Assembly (NCBI RefSeq): GCF_900142655.1
Contig: NZ_FRBQ01000003.1
Coordinates: 185,750-249,749, forward strand
Direction of reading: 5' to 3'
Length of the DNA: 64,000 nucleotides
DNA from: Phytopseudomonas punonensis
GTDB lineage: Bacteria > Pseudomonadota > Gammaproteobacteria > Pseudomonadales > Pseudomonadaceae
The notes beneath the pieces are model-generated. The model was not told the DNA's origin. It saw only the letters and a list, made by a program, of their open reading frames with translations, and searched no databases. Positions 18,696-30,074 of this stretch are shown in pieces. The position numbers were made by a program, and so were the translations under genes. Position 1 is the stretch's first letter. Each line of letters opens with the position of its first letter.

Positions 18696-20072
18696 ATGAG
18701 TTTCACCCGTAGACAGGTTTTGGGCGGTCTGGTCGGCCTTGGTGTCGTTGGCCTTGGCGCTGGCGGCGCGCGTTATTGGCTGGGGCGGCCGTTCGACCGC
18801 AAGACCCACGACTACGAGCTGATCGCCGCGCCCCACGATATCGAACTGGTGCCTGGCCATGTCACGCCCGCCTGGACCTTTGGCGGCCAGGCACCGGGTG
18901 TGGAGCTGCGTTGCCGGCAAGGCGACGAGCTGCGCGTGCGCTTCATCAATCACCTGCCCGAGCCCACCACCATCCATTGGCATGGCATCCGCCTGCCACT
19001 GGAGATGGACGGTGTGCCCTATGTGTCCCAGGCGCCGGTATTGCCGGGTGAGTTCTTCGATTACCGCTTCGTTACCCCGGACGCCGGCAGCTACTGGTAT
19101 CACCCCCATGAATCCAGCGCGAAACAACTGGGCCGCGGTCTGGTTGGCCCGCTGATCATCGAAGAGCGTGACCCGACCGGTTTCCAGCACGATCGCACGC
19201 TGTGCCTGAAGAGCTGGCACGTGGACGAAGAGGGCGCCTTCACTGCGTTCAGCGTACCCCGTGAGGCTGCCCGTGAAGGCACCCGTGGACGCTTGTCGAC
19301 CATCAACGGTGTATCGCTACCAACCCTGGAGCTGCCCACCGGTCAGGTGGTACGCCTGCGCCTGATCAACGTCGACAGCACCATCACCTATCGCCTCAAC
19401 CTCTCCGGCGGCGAGGCGCGGATCTACGCCCTGGACGGTAACCCGATCCAGCCGCGCCCGCTGGGCAAGGAGTACTGGCTGGGCCCGGGCATGCGTATTG
19501 ACCTGGCGCTCAAGGTGCCGGCGGCTGGCAGCGAAGAGCTGTCGCTGCGTAACGGGCCGCTGCGCCTGGCCACCATCAAGCCCGTCGCCAGTAGCGAACC
19601 CTCCGCCGAGTGGCCGCCCGCGCTGCCACCAAACCCGGTAGCCGAGCCGGATGTGGAACGAGCCGAAACCCTGCGCTTCAACTTCGAATGGGCGGCGTCC
19701 CTTGCGTCGCCTGCCGATGAGGCGGCCGGCCGCTACAAGTATTGGCAGATCAACGGCCAGGCCTGGGACATTAACGACAAGACCTGCGCCGACCGGCCTA
19801 TCGCCAAGCTGAAAAAGGACGGCCACTACATCTTCGTACTGCGCAACATGGCCCAGTACCAGCACCCGATCCACCTGCACGGGTTGATCTTCAAGGTGCT
19901 GGACTCCAACCGCCGCAAGATCGAGCCGTACTACACCGACACCTTCCTGCTCGGCAAGAACGAGACTGCGCGCATCGCCTTCGTGGCCGATAACCCCGGC
20001 GTGTGGATGTTCCACTGCCACGTCATCGACCATATGGAAACCGGCCTGATGGCCGCCATCGAGATCGCCTGA
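18696..20072 (+). CDS. multicopper oxidase
   Basis: 458 residues, exported in folded form: the N-terminus has a twin-arginine motif (TRRQVLGG, residues 4-11). All four copper-binding elements are visible: HWHG (94-97), YHPH (135-138), HPIHLHG near 390 and HCHVIDHMETGL near 440. Likely substrates are Cu(I), Fe(II) or phenolic compounds; methionine-rich copper segments as in CueO are not evident, so the physiological substrate is uncertain. Start ATG 18696 has AGGAGC upstream. In P. aeruginosa a metallo-oxidoreductase gene sits between guaA and tadA, so this is probably the same ancestral locus. Confidence 0.92.
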   Translation: MSFTRRQVLGGLVGLGVVGLGAGGARYWLGRPFDRKTHDYELIAAPHDIELVPGHVTPAWTFGGQAPGVELRCRQGDELRVRFINHLPEPTTIHWHGIRLPLEMDGVPYVSQAPVLPGEFFDYRFVTPDAGSYWYHPHESSAKQLGRGLVGPLIIEERDPTGFQHDRTLCLKSWHVDEEGAFTAFSVPREAAREGTRGRLSTINGVSLPTLELPTGQVVRLRLINVDSTITYRLNLSGGEARIYALDGNPIQPRPLGKEYWLGPGMRIDLALKVPAAGSEELSLRNGPLRLATIKPVASSEPSAEWPPALPPNPVAEPDVERAETLRFNFEWAASLASPADEAAGRYKYWQINGQAWDINDKTCADRPIAKLKKDGHYIFVLRNMAQYQHPIHLHGLIFKVLDSNRRKIEPYYTDTFLLGKNETARIAFVADNPGVWMFHCHVIDHMETGLMAAIEIA

Positions 20073-20101
20073 TTTGAGTGCCCTGTTTTGAGAGCGTTAA
20101 A

Positions 20102-20578
20102 TTGAGAGCCCCGCTGATCATCGACCGCAGTCGCGACGAGCGCTTTATGCGCGAAGCGCTGGAGCTGGCTGCCGAAGGGGCTCTACGCGGCGAAGTGCCG
20201 GTCGGCGCCGTGCTGGTGCAGGACGGCGAAGTGATCGGCCGCGGCTTCAACTGCCCGATTTCAACCTCAGATCCCAGTGCCCATGCCGAAATGGTCGCCA
20301 TACGCGCCGCCGCCCAGGCCGTCGCCAACTACCGCCTGCCGGGCAGCACCCTCTACGTGACCTTGGAGCCCTGTGCCATGTGCGCGGGGCTTATCGTTCA
20401 CTCGCGGGTACAGCGTATAGTCTTCGGCGCCAGCGAGCCGCGTGCAGGCATGGCAGTGAGCCGCGGCCAGTTCTTCGATCAGGCTTTCCTCAACCACCGT
20501 GTGCTGGTCGAGGGCGGGGTGCTAGCGGAGGAGTGCGGGGCGGTGTTGAAGGCGTTTTTCAAGGCGCGGCGCGGATAG
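20102..20578 (+). CDS. tadA: tRNA adenosine(34) deaminase
   Basis: Converts A34 to inosine in tRNA-Arg(ACG). The zinc-dependent deaminase core is intact: HAE (zinc His and catalytic Glu) and PCAMC. The frame has no ATG near its 5' end. TTG 20102 is preferred because GAGAG lies 7 nt before it and gives 158 residues; GTG 20078 (166 residues) has no SD. It follows the multicopper oxidase by 29 bp and may be co-transcribed. Confidence 0.93.
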   Translation: MRAPLIIDRSRDERFMREALELAAEGALRGEVPVGAVLVQDGEVIGRGFNCPISTSDPSAHAEMVAIRAAAQAVANYRLPGSTLYVTLEPCAMCAGLIVHSRVQRIVFGASEPRAGMAVSRGQFFDQAFLNHRVLVEGGVLAEECGAVLKAFFKARRG

Positions 20579-20651
20579 TCTGTTTAACGACATGGTGCTA
20601 TGGGGCCAGAGCGTCCTACACGCCTATGACAATACTTCAGGAGCATTAATA

Positions 20652-21128
20652 TTGATCAAAGCAGGGATGTTTGCGCTGGCAGCAGTGCTGTTGGGCGCGT
20701 CTGCCCAGGCGGAGGAGCGGCAGGTTTATCTGGTGGCCACCGTGCATCTGGATGGCTCAAATCTGGCCCAGAGCATTTTCCTGAACGAGCCGGAAATCAC
20801 CGAGTTGCAGGGCTGCCTCGATGCCGTGCGCAAGGGGCAACGTGAGCGCGATTGGCAGCAGTATCACCATATTTTCCGGAGCGATAAATTCAAGGGCTTC
20901 ACCGGGCATATGCGTTATCGCTGCACCTACAGTGACCTGCAGATTAGTGGCTGGTACGACGGCCCGCGCTACAACCAGCCTTATCTGGTCAGCATTGATG
21001 ATGACTCGGTGCTGAGTGTCAGCCGTTCTTCAAGCCAGGCGCAGTGCTCAAGCCAACTGCGGGCGTTGCCGGCCAAGAAGCAGGCGCAAAGTTTCTGCGC
21101 CATGGGTAATCAGACCGTTACTCGCTGA
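20652..21128 (+). CDS. hypothetical secreted protein
   Basis: 158 residues from TTG 20652, which has AGGAG 8 nt upstream; the frame extends to 20592 but without an SD. A clean signal peptide (cleavage ASAQA-EE) puts it in the periplasm. The mature part contains several cysteines, suggesting disulfides, and no recognised domain. It sits between tadA and the convergent mltF. No function can be proposed. Confidence 0.75.
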   Translation: MIKAGMFALAAVLLGASAQAEERQVYLVATVHLDGSNLAQSIFLNEPEITELQGCLDAVRKGQRERDWQQYHHIFRSDKFKGFTGHMRYRCTYSDLQISGWYDGPRYNQPYLVSIDDDSVLSVSRSSSQAQCSSQLRALPAKKQAQSFCAMGNQTVTR

Positions 21129-21233
21129 GTAGCTTTGGCCCAGTTTATGGGGGCCTGATCGGCCTCGTTGCGCGCTTTTATCGAGGTGATGAAAGACGTT
21201 TGGTAGCCACGCGTTCCCGGCGTTGGCAAGGGC

Positions 21234-22853
<1,620 letters not shown>

Positions 22854-22908
22854 TTAGGCTAGAATATGCGCCCTCAAAGCACACCCCCTTCCCAGAGGCT
22901 GTCCCCTG

Positions 22909-25900
22909 ATGCTGATCCTGCGCGGCGCTCCCGCCCTTTCCGCTTTTCGCCACGGTAAATTGCTCGAGCAACTGACCAGTAAAGTGCCTGCTGTGACCGG
23001 CCTGTATGCCGAGTTCGCCCACTTTGCCGACGTCGACGGTGCCCTGAGTGCCGACGAAGAGCAGGTACTGGCCCGTCTGCTCAAGTACGGCCCGAGTGTG
23101 CCAGTGCAGGAGCCCAGCGGTCGCCTGCTACTGACCATCCCGCGCTTCGGCACCATCTCGCCGTGGTCGAGCAAGGCCAGCGACATCGCCCGCAACTGCG
23201 GTCTGGAAAAGATTCGCCGCCTGGAGCGGGGCATTGCCTACTACGTATCCGGTGAGCTGAGCGACGCCGAGGTGCAGCAAGTCGCCGCATTACTGCATGA
23301 CCGCATGACCCAGCTAGTGCTGAGCAACCTGCAGGACGCTGCCAAGCTGTTCAGCCATGCCGAGCCCAAGCCGCTGACCGCCGTGGACATCCTCGGCGGC
23401 GGTCGCGCCGCGCTGGAGAAGGCCAACGTCGAGCTGGGCCTGGCCCTGGCCGAAGACGAGATCGATTACCTGGTCAATGCCTTCCAGGGCTTGAAGCGCA
23501 ACCCGCACGACATCGAACTGATGATGTTCGCCCAGGCCAACTCCGAGCACTGCCGCCACAAGATCTTCAATGCCAGCTGGGACATCGACGGCGAGAGCCA
23601 GGAAAAATCGCTGTTCGGCATGATCAAGAACACCTACCAGATGCACAGCGAGAACGTGCTGTCCGCTTATAAGGACAACGCCTCGGTGATCGTCGGCCAT
23701 ACCGCCGGGCGCTTCTTCCCCAATCCCGAAACCCGCCAGTACGGCGCGGTGCAGGAGCCGGTGCACATCCTGATGAAGGTGGAGACCCACAACCACCCGA
23801 CTGCCATCTCGCCGTTCTCCGGTGCTTCCACCGGCTCCGGCGGCGAGATTCGCGACGAAGGCGCCACCGGTCGCGGTGCCAAGCCTAAAGCTGGCCTGAC
23901 TGGGTTCACCGTTTCCAACCTGAACATCCCCGGCTTCGAACAGCCCTGGGAGCAGGCCTACGGCAAGCCCGAGCGGATCGTCACGCCGCTGGACATCATG
24001 ATCGAAGGCCCGCTGGGCGGCGCCGCGTTCAACAACGAATTCGGCCGGCCGGCGCTGACCGGCTACTTCCGTACCTTCGAGCAATCGATCAGCACCCCCC
24101 ATGGCGACGAAGTGCGCGGCTACCACAAGCCGATCATGCTCGCCGGCGGTATGGGCAACATCCGTGAAGACCACGTGCAGAAGGCCGAGATCACCGTCGG
24201 CGCCAAGCTGATCGTGCTCGGCGGCCCGGCGATGCTGATCGGCCTGGGCGGCGGCGCCGCTTCGTCGGTGGCGACCGGTGCCAGCTCGGCGGACCTGGAT
24301 TTCGCTTCGGTGCAGCGCGAGAACCCGGAAATGGAACGCCGCTGCCAGGAGGTCATCGACCGTTGCTGGCAGCTGGGCGACGCCAACCCGATCGCCTTTA
24401 TCCATGACGTCGGCGCCGGTGGTATCTCCAACGCCTTCCCGGAACTGGTCAACGACGGTGGCCGCGGTGGCCGCTTCGAGCTGCGCAACGTGCCGAACGA
24501 CGAGCCGGGCATGGCCCCGCACGAGATCTGGAGCAACGAGTCCCAGGAGCGTTACGTGCTGGCCGTCAGCGCGGAGGACTTCGAGCGCTTCCAGGCCATC
24601 TGCGAGCGCGAGCGTTGCCCGTTCGCGGTGGTGGGTGAAGCCACCGAAGAGCCGCACCTGACCGTGACCGACAGCCATTTCGGCAACACCCCGGTGGACA
24701 TGCCGCTCGAAGTGCTGCTCGGCAAGCCGCCGCGCATGCACCGTTCGGTCACCCGTGAAGCCGAACTGGGCGATGATTTCGACCCCAGCACCCTGGACAT
24801 CCGCGAAGCCGCCGAGCGCGTTCTGCGCCACCCGGCCGTGGCCAGCAAGAGCTTCCTTATCACCATCGGCGACCGCACCATCACCGGCCTGGTTGCCCGT
24901 GATCAGATGGTCGGCCCGTGGCAGGTGCCGGTGGCCGACGTTGCCGTCACCGCCACCAGCTTCGACGTGTACACCGGTGAAGCCATGGCGATGGGCGAGC
25001 GCACCCCGCTGGCGCTGCTCGACGCGCCGGCTTCCGGGCGTATGGCGATTGGTGAAACCATCACCAACATCGCCGCGTCGCACATCGAGAAACTCTCCGA
25101 CATCAAACTGTCGGCCAACTGGATGTCCGCTGCCGGTCACCCAGGTGAAGACGCCCGCCTGTACGACACCGTCAAAGCCGTCGGCATGGAGCTGTGCCCC
25201 GAGCTGGGCCTGACCATTCCGGTCGGCAAGGATTCCATGTCGATGAAGACCAAGTGGAGCGAGGAGGGTACCGAGAAGAGCGTCACCTCGCCGCTGTCGC
25301 TGATCGTCACCGGTTTCGCGCCAGTCGCCGACGTGCGCAAGACCCTGACCCCCGAGCTGCGCATGGACAAGGGCGAGACCGATCTGATCCTGATCGATCT
25401 GGGCCGTGGCCAGAACCGCATGGGCGCCTCGATCCTCGCCCAGGTGTACAGCAAGCTCGGCCGCCAGGCGCCGGACGTCGATGATGCCGAAGACCTCAAA
25501 GCCTTCTTCGCGGTGATCCAGGGCCTCAACGCCGACGGTCACCTGCTGGCTTACCACGACCGCTCCGACGGTGGCCTGCTGGTCAGCGTGCTGGAAATGG
25601 CCTTCGCCGGTCATTGTGGCCTCAGCCTGCAACTTGACGGCCTGGTCGAGAGCCGTGAAGAACTCGCGGCCTTCCTGTTCAACGAAGAGCTGGGTGCGGT
25701 GATTCAGGTTCGCCAGGACGCCACCCCGGACGTACTCGCCCAGTTCAGCGCCGCTGGCCTGGACGACTGCGTCGCGGTGATCGGCAAGCCGGTCAACAAC
25801 GGCGACGTGGCGATCAGCTTCAACGACCAGCCGGTGTTCACTGGCCAGCGTCGTCTGCTGCAGCGTCAGTGGTCGGAAACCAGCCACCGCATTCAGCGTC

Positions 25901-26805
25901 TGCGTGACAACGCCGACTGCGCGGATCAGGAGTTCGACGCGCTGCTGGAGGAAGACAACCCTGGCCTGTCGATCAAGCTGGGCTTCGACGTCAACGACAA
26001 CATCGCAGCGCCGTACATCAAGAAAGGTGTGCGCCCGCAGATCGCCGTGCTGCGTGAGCAGGGCGTCAACGGTCAGGTGGAAATGGCCGCGGCCTTCGAC
26101 CGCGCCGGCTTCGCCGCGCTGGACGTGCACATGAGCGATATCCTCGCCGGTCGTGTTGACCTCAACGACTTCAAGGGCCTGGTTGCCTGCGGCGGCTTCT
26201 CCTACGGTGACGTGCTTGGCGCCGGTGAAGGCTGGGCCAAGTCGGCCTTGTTCAACGCCCGTGCCCGCGATGCCTTCCAGGGTTTCTTCGAGCGCAAGGA
26301 CAGCTTCACCCTTGGCGTGTGCAACGGTTGCCAGATGCTCTCCAACCTAAGTGAGCTGATCCCGGGCACCGAGTTCTGGCCGCACTTCGTGCGCAACCGC
26401 TCCGAGCAGTTCGAAGCGCGCGTGGCCATGGTCCAGGTGCAGGAATCGGCTTCGATCTTCCTGCGTGGCATGGCTGGTTCGCGCATGCCGATCGCCATCG
26501 CTCACGGTGAAGGCCATGCCGAGTTCGAAAGTGAAGAAGCTCTGCTCGAAGCCGACCTGTCCGGCACTGTGGCGCTGCGTTTCATCGACAACCACGGCAA
26601 GGTCACCGAAGCCTACCCGGCCAACCCCAACGGCTCGCCGCGCGGGATCACCGGTCTGACCAGCCGCGACGGCCGCGTGACCATCATGATGCCGCACCCG
26701 GAGCGCGTGTTCCGCGCCGTGCAGAACTCCTGGCGCCCGGATGAGTGGCAGGAAGACGGCGGCTGGATGCGCATGTTCCGCAACGCACGTGTTTGGGTCG
26801 ACTGA
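22909..26805 (+). CDS. purL: phosphoribosylformylglycinamidine synthase
   Basis: The large single-chain FGAM synthase of proteobacteria (1298 residues), the fourth step of IMP synthesis: FGAR + glutamine + ATP to FGAM. Order: N-terminal PurS-like domain, linker, two AIRS-like ATP-binding halves (glycine-rich motifs such as [14 protein letters not shown]), and a C-terminal class I glutaminase with Cys in GVCNGCQML (near 1138) and the PHPER His/Glu near 1262. ATG 22909 has AGAGG upstream. Single-gene unit closed by a strong terminator. Confidence 0.98.
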   Translation: MLILRGAPALSAFRHGKLLEQLTSKVPAVTGLYAEFAHFADVDGALSADEEQVLARLLKYGPSVPVQEPSGRLLLTIPRFGTISPWSSKASDIARNCGLEKIRRLERGIAYYVSGELSDAEVQQVAALLHDRMTQLVLSNLQDAAKLFSHAEPKPLTAVDILGGGRAALEKANVELGLALAEDEIDYLVNAFQGLKRNPHDIELMMFAQANSEHCRHKIFNASWDIDGESQEKSLFGMIKNTYQMHSENVLSAYKDNASVIVGHTAGRFFPNPETRQYGAVQEPVHILMKVETHNHPTAISPFSGASTGSGGEIRDEGATGRGAKPKAGLTGFTVSNLNIPGFEQPWEQAYGKPERIVTPLDIMIEGPLGGAAFNNEFGRPALTGYFRTFEQSISTPHGDEVRGYHKPIMLAGGMGNIREDHVQKAEITVGAKLIVLGGPAMLIGLGGGAASSVATGASSADLDFASVQRENPEMERRCQEVIDRCWQLGDANPIAFIHDVGAGGISNAFPELVNDGGRGGRFELRNVPNDEPGMAPHEIWSNESQERYVLAVSAEDFERFQAICERERCPFAVVGEATEEPHLTVTDSHFGNTPVDMPLEVLLGKPPRMHRSVTREAELGDDFDPSTLDIREAAERVLRHPAVASKSFLITIGDRTITGLVARDQMVGPWQVPVADVAVTATSFDVYTGEAMAMGERTPLALLDAPASGRMAIGETITNIAASHIEKLSDIKLSANWMSAAGHPGEDARLYDTVKAVGMELCPELGLTIPVGKDSMSMKTKWSEEGTEKSVTSPLSLIVTGFAPVADVRKTLTPELRMDKGETDLILIDLGRGQNRMGASILAQVYSKLGRQAPDVDDAEDLKAFFAVIQGLNADGHLLAYHDRSDGGLLVSVLEMAFAGHCGLSLQLDGLVESREELAAFLFNEELGAVIQVRQDATPDVLAQFSAAGLDDCVAVIGKPVNNGDVAISFNDQPVFTGQRRLLQRQWSETSHRIQRLRDNADCADQEFDALLEEDNPGLSIKLGFDVNDNIAAPYIKKGVRPQIAVLREQGVNGQVEMAAAFDRAGFAALDVHMSDILAGRVDLNDFKGLVACGGFSYGDVLGAGEGWAKSALFNARARDAFQGFFERKDSFTLGVCNGCQMLSNLSELIPGTEFWPHFVRNRSEQFEARVAMVQVQESASIFLRGMAGSRMPIAIAHGEGHAEFESEEALLEADLSGTVALRFIDNHGKVTEAYPANPNGSPRGITGLTSRDGRVTIMMPHPERVFRAVQNSWRPDEWQEDGGWMRMFRNARVWVD

Positions 26806-26824
26806 TCGATCTACTCGCAGCACC

Positions 26825-26853
26825 AAAAACGCCAGGCATTGCCTGGCGTTTTT
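26825..26853 (+). terminator. terminator of purL
   Basis: A perfect 13-bp stem (26825-26837 with 26841-26853), loop ATT, T-rich 3' arm, 19 bp after the purL stop. Confidence 0.9.
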
Positions 26854-27112
26854 ATTTGGGAGGCCGTTGAGTCAGTGTTGCTTCAGATCGTCGGTTTTGA
26901 GACGCGGCGCCTGGGTTTTTGAATCACACCGGCTAGTCTGCAGGTATTAGCCGGCGACTCGCACAGCAGGAGACGCTCCGAAACGGCGACCTCTCAGATA
27001 AGTCTGAATATTTCAGCAATGTTGGCTGTATCACGAATCTTGCTAGGCAATGTGCCATCATCCTATGGCATGATTAGCGCATTGTTTTCAGCGACTTGCA
27101 GTGGAGTAGTTG
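26854..27112. other. intergenic region before the YqfO-like gene
   Basis: No gene is seen. One hairpin/operator-like inverted repeat, TGCCAT(27053-27058)-6-ATGGCA(27065-27070), lies 43 bp before the next start codon and may regulate it. Confidence 0.45.
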
Positions 27113-27430
27113 ATGTACAAATTTTGTTTCTACGTTCCAGAGAGCCATCTGGAAAGTGTGAAAATGGCCGTATTCGCAGAGGGTGCAGGGCGCGCTGCCG
27201 GCTACGAACACTGCTGCTGGCAAACCCAGGGGCGTGGTCAATTTCGTCCACTGGAAGGCAGCAAGCCGTTTATTGGCAAAAGTGGCGAGCTGGCAACGGT
27301 TGCCGAGTGGAAAGTCGAGCTGGTCGTCGCTGACGAGCTGATTCACAACGCCGTCAAGGCGATGCGCAAAGCCCATCCCTACGAAGTGCCAGCTTTTGAA
27401 GTATGGCGCTTGTCCGACATGCAGTTCTGA
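27113..27430 (+). CDS. YqfO/NIF3-associated small protein
   Basis: 105 residues from ATG 27113 with GGAG 8 nt upstream. It has the fold signature of the stand-alone CutA1-like domain otherwise inserted in NIF3/YqfO proteins: YKFCFYVPESHLESVK at the start and the end phrase AMRKAHPYEVPAFEVW. Usually annotated as NGG1p interacting factor NIF3-like; biochemical role not established. Monocistronic, convergent with the L,D-transpeptidase. Confidence 0.82.
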   Translation: MYKFCFYVPESHLESVKMAVFAEGAGRAAGYEHCCWQTQGRGQFRPLEGSKPFIGKSGELATVAEWKVELVVADELIHNAVKAMRKAHPYEVPAFEVWRLSDMQF

Positions 27431-27469
27431 CGACTGCTTCTCGCCGGCACATCGCTCCTGGGTAAATCG

Positions 27470-27973
27470 TCAGGGGCGAATCTCGATCAGCGTGCCGTCT
27501 TTCACCAGCGTCCATACTTCGCGCATGTCGGCGTTTTTCATAGCGATGCAGCCTTCGGTCCAGTCCAGGGTGTGGAAGAACCATTCCGGGTATTCATCGT
27601 CTAGCGGCGTGCCGTGGATCATGATCATGCTGCCCGGTTTTACGCCCGCGGCTTTCGCCTGCGCCTGGTCGCGCGCGTTAGGGTAGGAGATGTGCATGGA
27701 CAGATTGTACTTCTCACTCTTGCGCCGCCAGTCGATCCAGTAAAAACCTTCCGGCGTGCGCAGATCGCCCTCGCGCAGCTTGGCGCCGACCGGCTGTTTG
27801 CCCAAAGAAATCCGGTACGACTTCAGCGTTTTGCCCTGGCTGATCAGCTGCAGCCGACGCTGGGATTTCTCCACCAGAATCTTGTCGACGGTCGTTACAG
27901 GGGAGACGGGTGCGGTGGCGGCTTGGCCGGCCAGGGCCAGCGAGAATAGGGTAAAGGCGAGCAACCAGCGCAT
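27470..27973 (-). CDS. L,D-transpeptidase family protein (YkuD domain)
   Basis: 167 residues from ATG 27973 (a longer frame to 28018 is not supported). A signal peptide (LALAGQAATA) is followed directly by a YkuD domain without LysM. The catalytic signature is present: the HGTP His and TEGCIAMKN Cys in the usual HxxG/SxGC arrangement. Such periplasmic enzymes make 3-3 peptidoglycan crosslinks or attach proteins, and small single-domain forms are of uncertain activity. Convergent with the YqfO-like gene. Confidence 0.9.
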   Translation of the reverse strand: MRWLLAFTLFSLALAGQAATAPVSPVTTVDKILVEKSQRRLQLISQGKTLKSYRISLGKQPVGAKLREGDLRTPEGFYWIDWRRKSEKYNLSMHISYPNARDQAQAKAAGVKPGSMIMIHGTPLDDEYPEWFFHTLDWTEGCIAMKNADMREVWTLVKDGTLIEIRP

Positions 27974-28061
27974 GGGATTTTCGACTGAGCAGATGGCCGG
28001 CGGGCGGCGGAGGCTCATTCTAAGGCAGGCGAATATAAGCGCCTAGGGGCTCATCGAATTG

Positions 28062-28098
28062 CCTGGGTATCCTGACGTAGAGCGTAGCGAAACCCAGG
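28062..28098. repeat. short palindromic repeat (CCTGGGT family)
   Basis: CCTGGGT (28062-28068) pairs with ACCCAGG (28092-28098). The element resembles copies at 28200-28236 and 41252-41320 and is a dispersed intergenic repeat rather than a gene. Confidence 0.5.
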
Positions 28099-28199
28099 AA
28101 AACGTTTCCGCTGTGCCGAGCCAGCAAGGCTGAACATCGTTCCCCGCGCATCGCTTCGTTCAGCGACAGGCTACGAAAAGCAGCAGCGACACCTGAGGT

Positions 28200-28236
28200 C
28201 AATCCCAGGTATCGCTGCGTTGCGCGCCAGGTTACG
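28200..28236. repeat. short palindromic repeat (CCTGGGT family)
   Basis: CCCAGGTATCGCTGCG followed by a CGCCAGGTTAC-like end is nearly the same as the copy at 41285-41316. It lies just after the pirin gene. Confidence 0.5.
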
Positions 28237-28245
28237 GCGTGGCTG

Positions 28246-28968
28246 TCAGTACAACGACGGCAGCTCGTTGGGGCGCAGGTCGAACACCAGTACCTCGGCC
28301 TGCTGGCCATTGCTCAGGCGCAGGTCGCGCACGTCGCGCAGCCTTACGCCATCACCGGCCTGTAGCTGCTCGCCGTTGAGCTGAACGCTGCCGCGGGCCA
28401 CGTGAACGTAGGCGTAGCGGTTTTCATCCAGTTGCAGGTGAGCCTGCTCCTCACCGTCGAACAGCCCGGCATACACCCGCGCGTTCTGGCGCACGCTCAG
28501 CGAGCCATCGGCGCCGTCCGGCGAGATGATCAGCTGCAGGCGGCCGCGTTTTTGCGCCTCGCTGAAGTGCTCCTGCTGGTAGCGCGGTTCGGCCTGACGC
28601 TCGCTCGGCACGATCCAGATCTGCAGAAAGTGCACCGGCTCGCTGCGCGAGTGGTTGAATTCGCTGTGCGACACGCCGGTACCGGCGCTCATCAACTGTA
28701 CGTCGCCAGGGCGGATCACCGAGCCGGTGCCCAGGCTGTCCTTGTGTTCCAGAGCGCCTTGCAGCACGTAGGAGAAGATCTCCATGTTGCGGTGCGGATG
28801 CTCGCCGAAGCCCTGGCCGGCGCTGACGGTGTCGTCGTTGATCACCAGCAGGTCCGAGAAGCCACGCTCTTTCGGGTTGTTGTAACTGGCGAACGAGAAG
28901 GTGTGGAAGGAGTTGAGCCAGCCATGGTTGGCGTGGCCACGATCGGTCGATTTACGGATAGCCAGCAT
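28246..28968 (-). CDS. pirin family protein (bicupin)
   Basis: 240 residues from ATG 28968 with AGGAG upstream. The N-terminal cupin has the pirin metal site: HPHRNMEIFSYVLQGALEH near residue 57-75, with two His, a further His and Glu. YhhW-type relatives show quercetin 2,3-dioxygenase activity, but the physiological substrate is unsettled. A LysR gene lies 120 bp upstream on the same strand and could regulate it. Confidence 0.92.
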   Translation of the reverse strand: MLAIRKSTDRGHANHGWLNSFHTFSFASYNNPKERGFSDLLVINDDTVSAGQGFGEHPHRNMEIFSYVLQGALEHKDSLGTGSVIRPGDVQLMSAGTGVSHSEFNHSRSEPVHFLQIWIVPSERQAEPRYQQEHFSEAQKRGRLQLIISPDGADGSLSVRQNARVYAGLFDGEEQAHLQLDENRYAYVHVARGSVQLNGEQLQAGDGVRLRDVRDLRLSNGQQAEVLVFDLRPNELPSLY

Positions 28969-29088
28969 GATGATTCTCCTGTTGAGGGTCGCTACCTTTA
29001 TCGGCGGCATGGAGGAGATAGTACTGACTATCGTTGGATTGATTAACTGGCTGAAATTGGACTTATTGTCCTATTCAGGTTGACGGAG

Positions 29089-29976
29089 TCAGGCGCTCAG
29101 ATGCTCGATCTGCTGCTTGATGAAATCCGAGAACACCTGCACGGCGCGGGCGGATTGTCGGTGCTGCGGGTACACCGCATACACCGCGGCGGGCGCTGGC
29201 CAGTGCGCTTCGAGTATTGGCAGTAACGCGCCGCTCTCCAGGGCCTGGCCGACAATAAAAGTGGGCAGGTAGGCGATGCCCATGCCCTCCACGGCCGCAT
29301 CGCGGATCAGCTCGCCGTTGTTGGCGCGCAACTGGCCGCGCATGCTCAGGTTCCGGGGTTTGCCGGCCTCGCGCAGGCGCCATTCCACGTGGCGGCTGTG
29401 GCCGTAGAGCAGGCAGGCATGCTGCTGCAGTTCATCGAGGTTGGCCGGCGTGCCGTGTTTCTTGAGGTAATCGGGGCTGGCGCAGAGGATGGTCTGCATG
29501 TCGGTCAGGCGCTTGGCGATCAGGCTGGAGTCTTCCAGGGTGCCGATACGGATCGACATGTCGTAGCCATCGGCGAGCAGGTCGACGGCGCGGTCGTTGA
29601 GGTCGATCTCCAGGTTGATGTGCGGGTGCTGCTGCATGAACAGCGGCAGCACCTGGCTCAGGTGCAGGGTGGCGAAGGTCATCGGCGCGCTGACCCGCAA
29701 GGTGCCGCGCAGGGAAGCGCCCTGTGCCGAGACCAGCTCCTGGGCATCGCGCAGGTCGGCGAGAATTGTCGTGGCCTTGTCGTACAGCAGCAGGCCCAGT
29801 TCGGTGGCCTGCAGGCGGCGCGTGGTGCGGTTGAGCAGGCGCACGCCGAGCAGCGCTTCGAGGGCGGCGACACGGCGGCTGACGTACTGCTTGGTCACCC
29901 CGAGGGTGTCGGCGGCAGCGGTGAAGCTGCCGGCGTCCAGAGTGGTGACGAACAGGCGCAGATCTTCGACGTTCAT
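29089..29976 (-). CDS. LysR family transcriptional regulator
   Basis: 295 residues. N-terminal winged HTH (MNVEDLRLFVTTLDAGSFTAAADTLGVTK is split over residues 1-29), then the LysR substrate-binding domain (about 90-290). It is divergent from the aminotransferase gene (98 bp gap) and upstream of the pirin gene, so either could be its target. The effector is not predictable. Confidence 0.92.
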   Translation of the reverse strand: MNVEDLRLFVTTLDAGSFTAAADTLGVTKQYVSRRVAALEALLGVRLLNRTTRRLQATELGLLLYDKATTILADLRDAQELVSAQGASLRGTLRVSAPMTFATLHLSQVLPLFMQQHPHINLEIDLNDRAVDLLADGYDMSIRIGTLEDSSLIAKRLTDMQTILCASPDYLKKHGTPANLDELQQHACLLYGHSRHVEWRLREAGKPRNLSMRGQLRANNGELIRDAAVEGMGIAYLPTFIVGQALESGALLPILEAHWPAPAAVYAVYPQHRQSARAVQVFSDFIKQQIEHLSA

Positions 29977-30074
29977 GGGCTTCTCATCGGTTGGCCTGCG
30001 ATTATTACCGGGTGCGTGGGCTTCGCGCCATCGGCTATCCTCGGCGTCTGCCTCAACTGCCTAGGTCGCCCCCG

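Noticed and set aside
23314..26130. 938-codon minus-strand open frame opposite purL
   Set aside because: Long only because of GC-rich codon bias of purL; it is rich in His/Gly/Ala/Arg as shadow frames are, with no domain.
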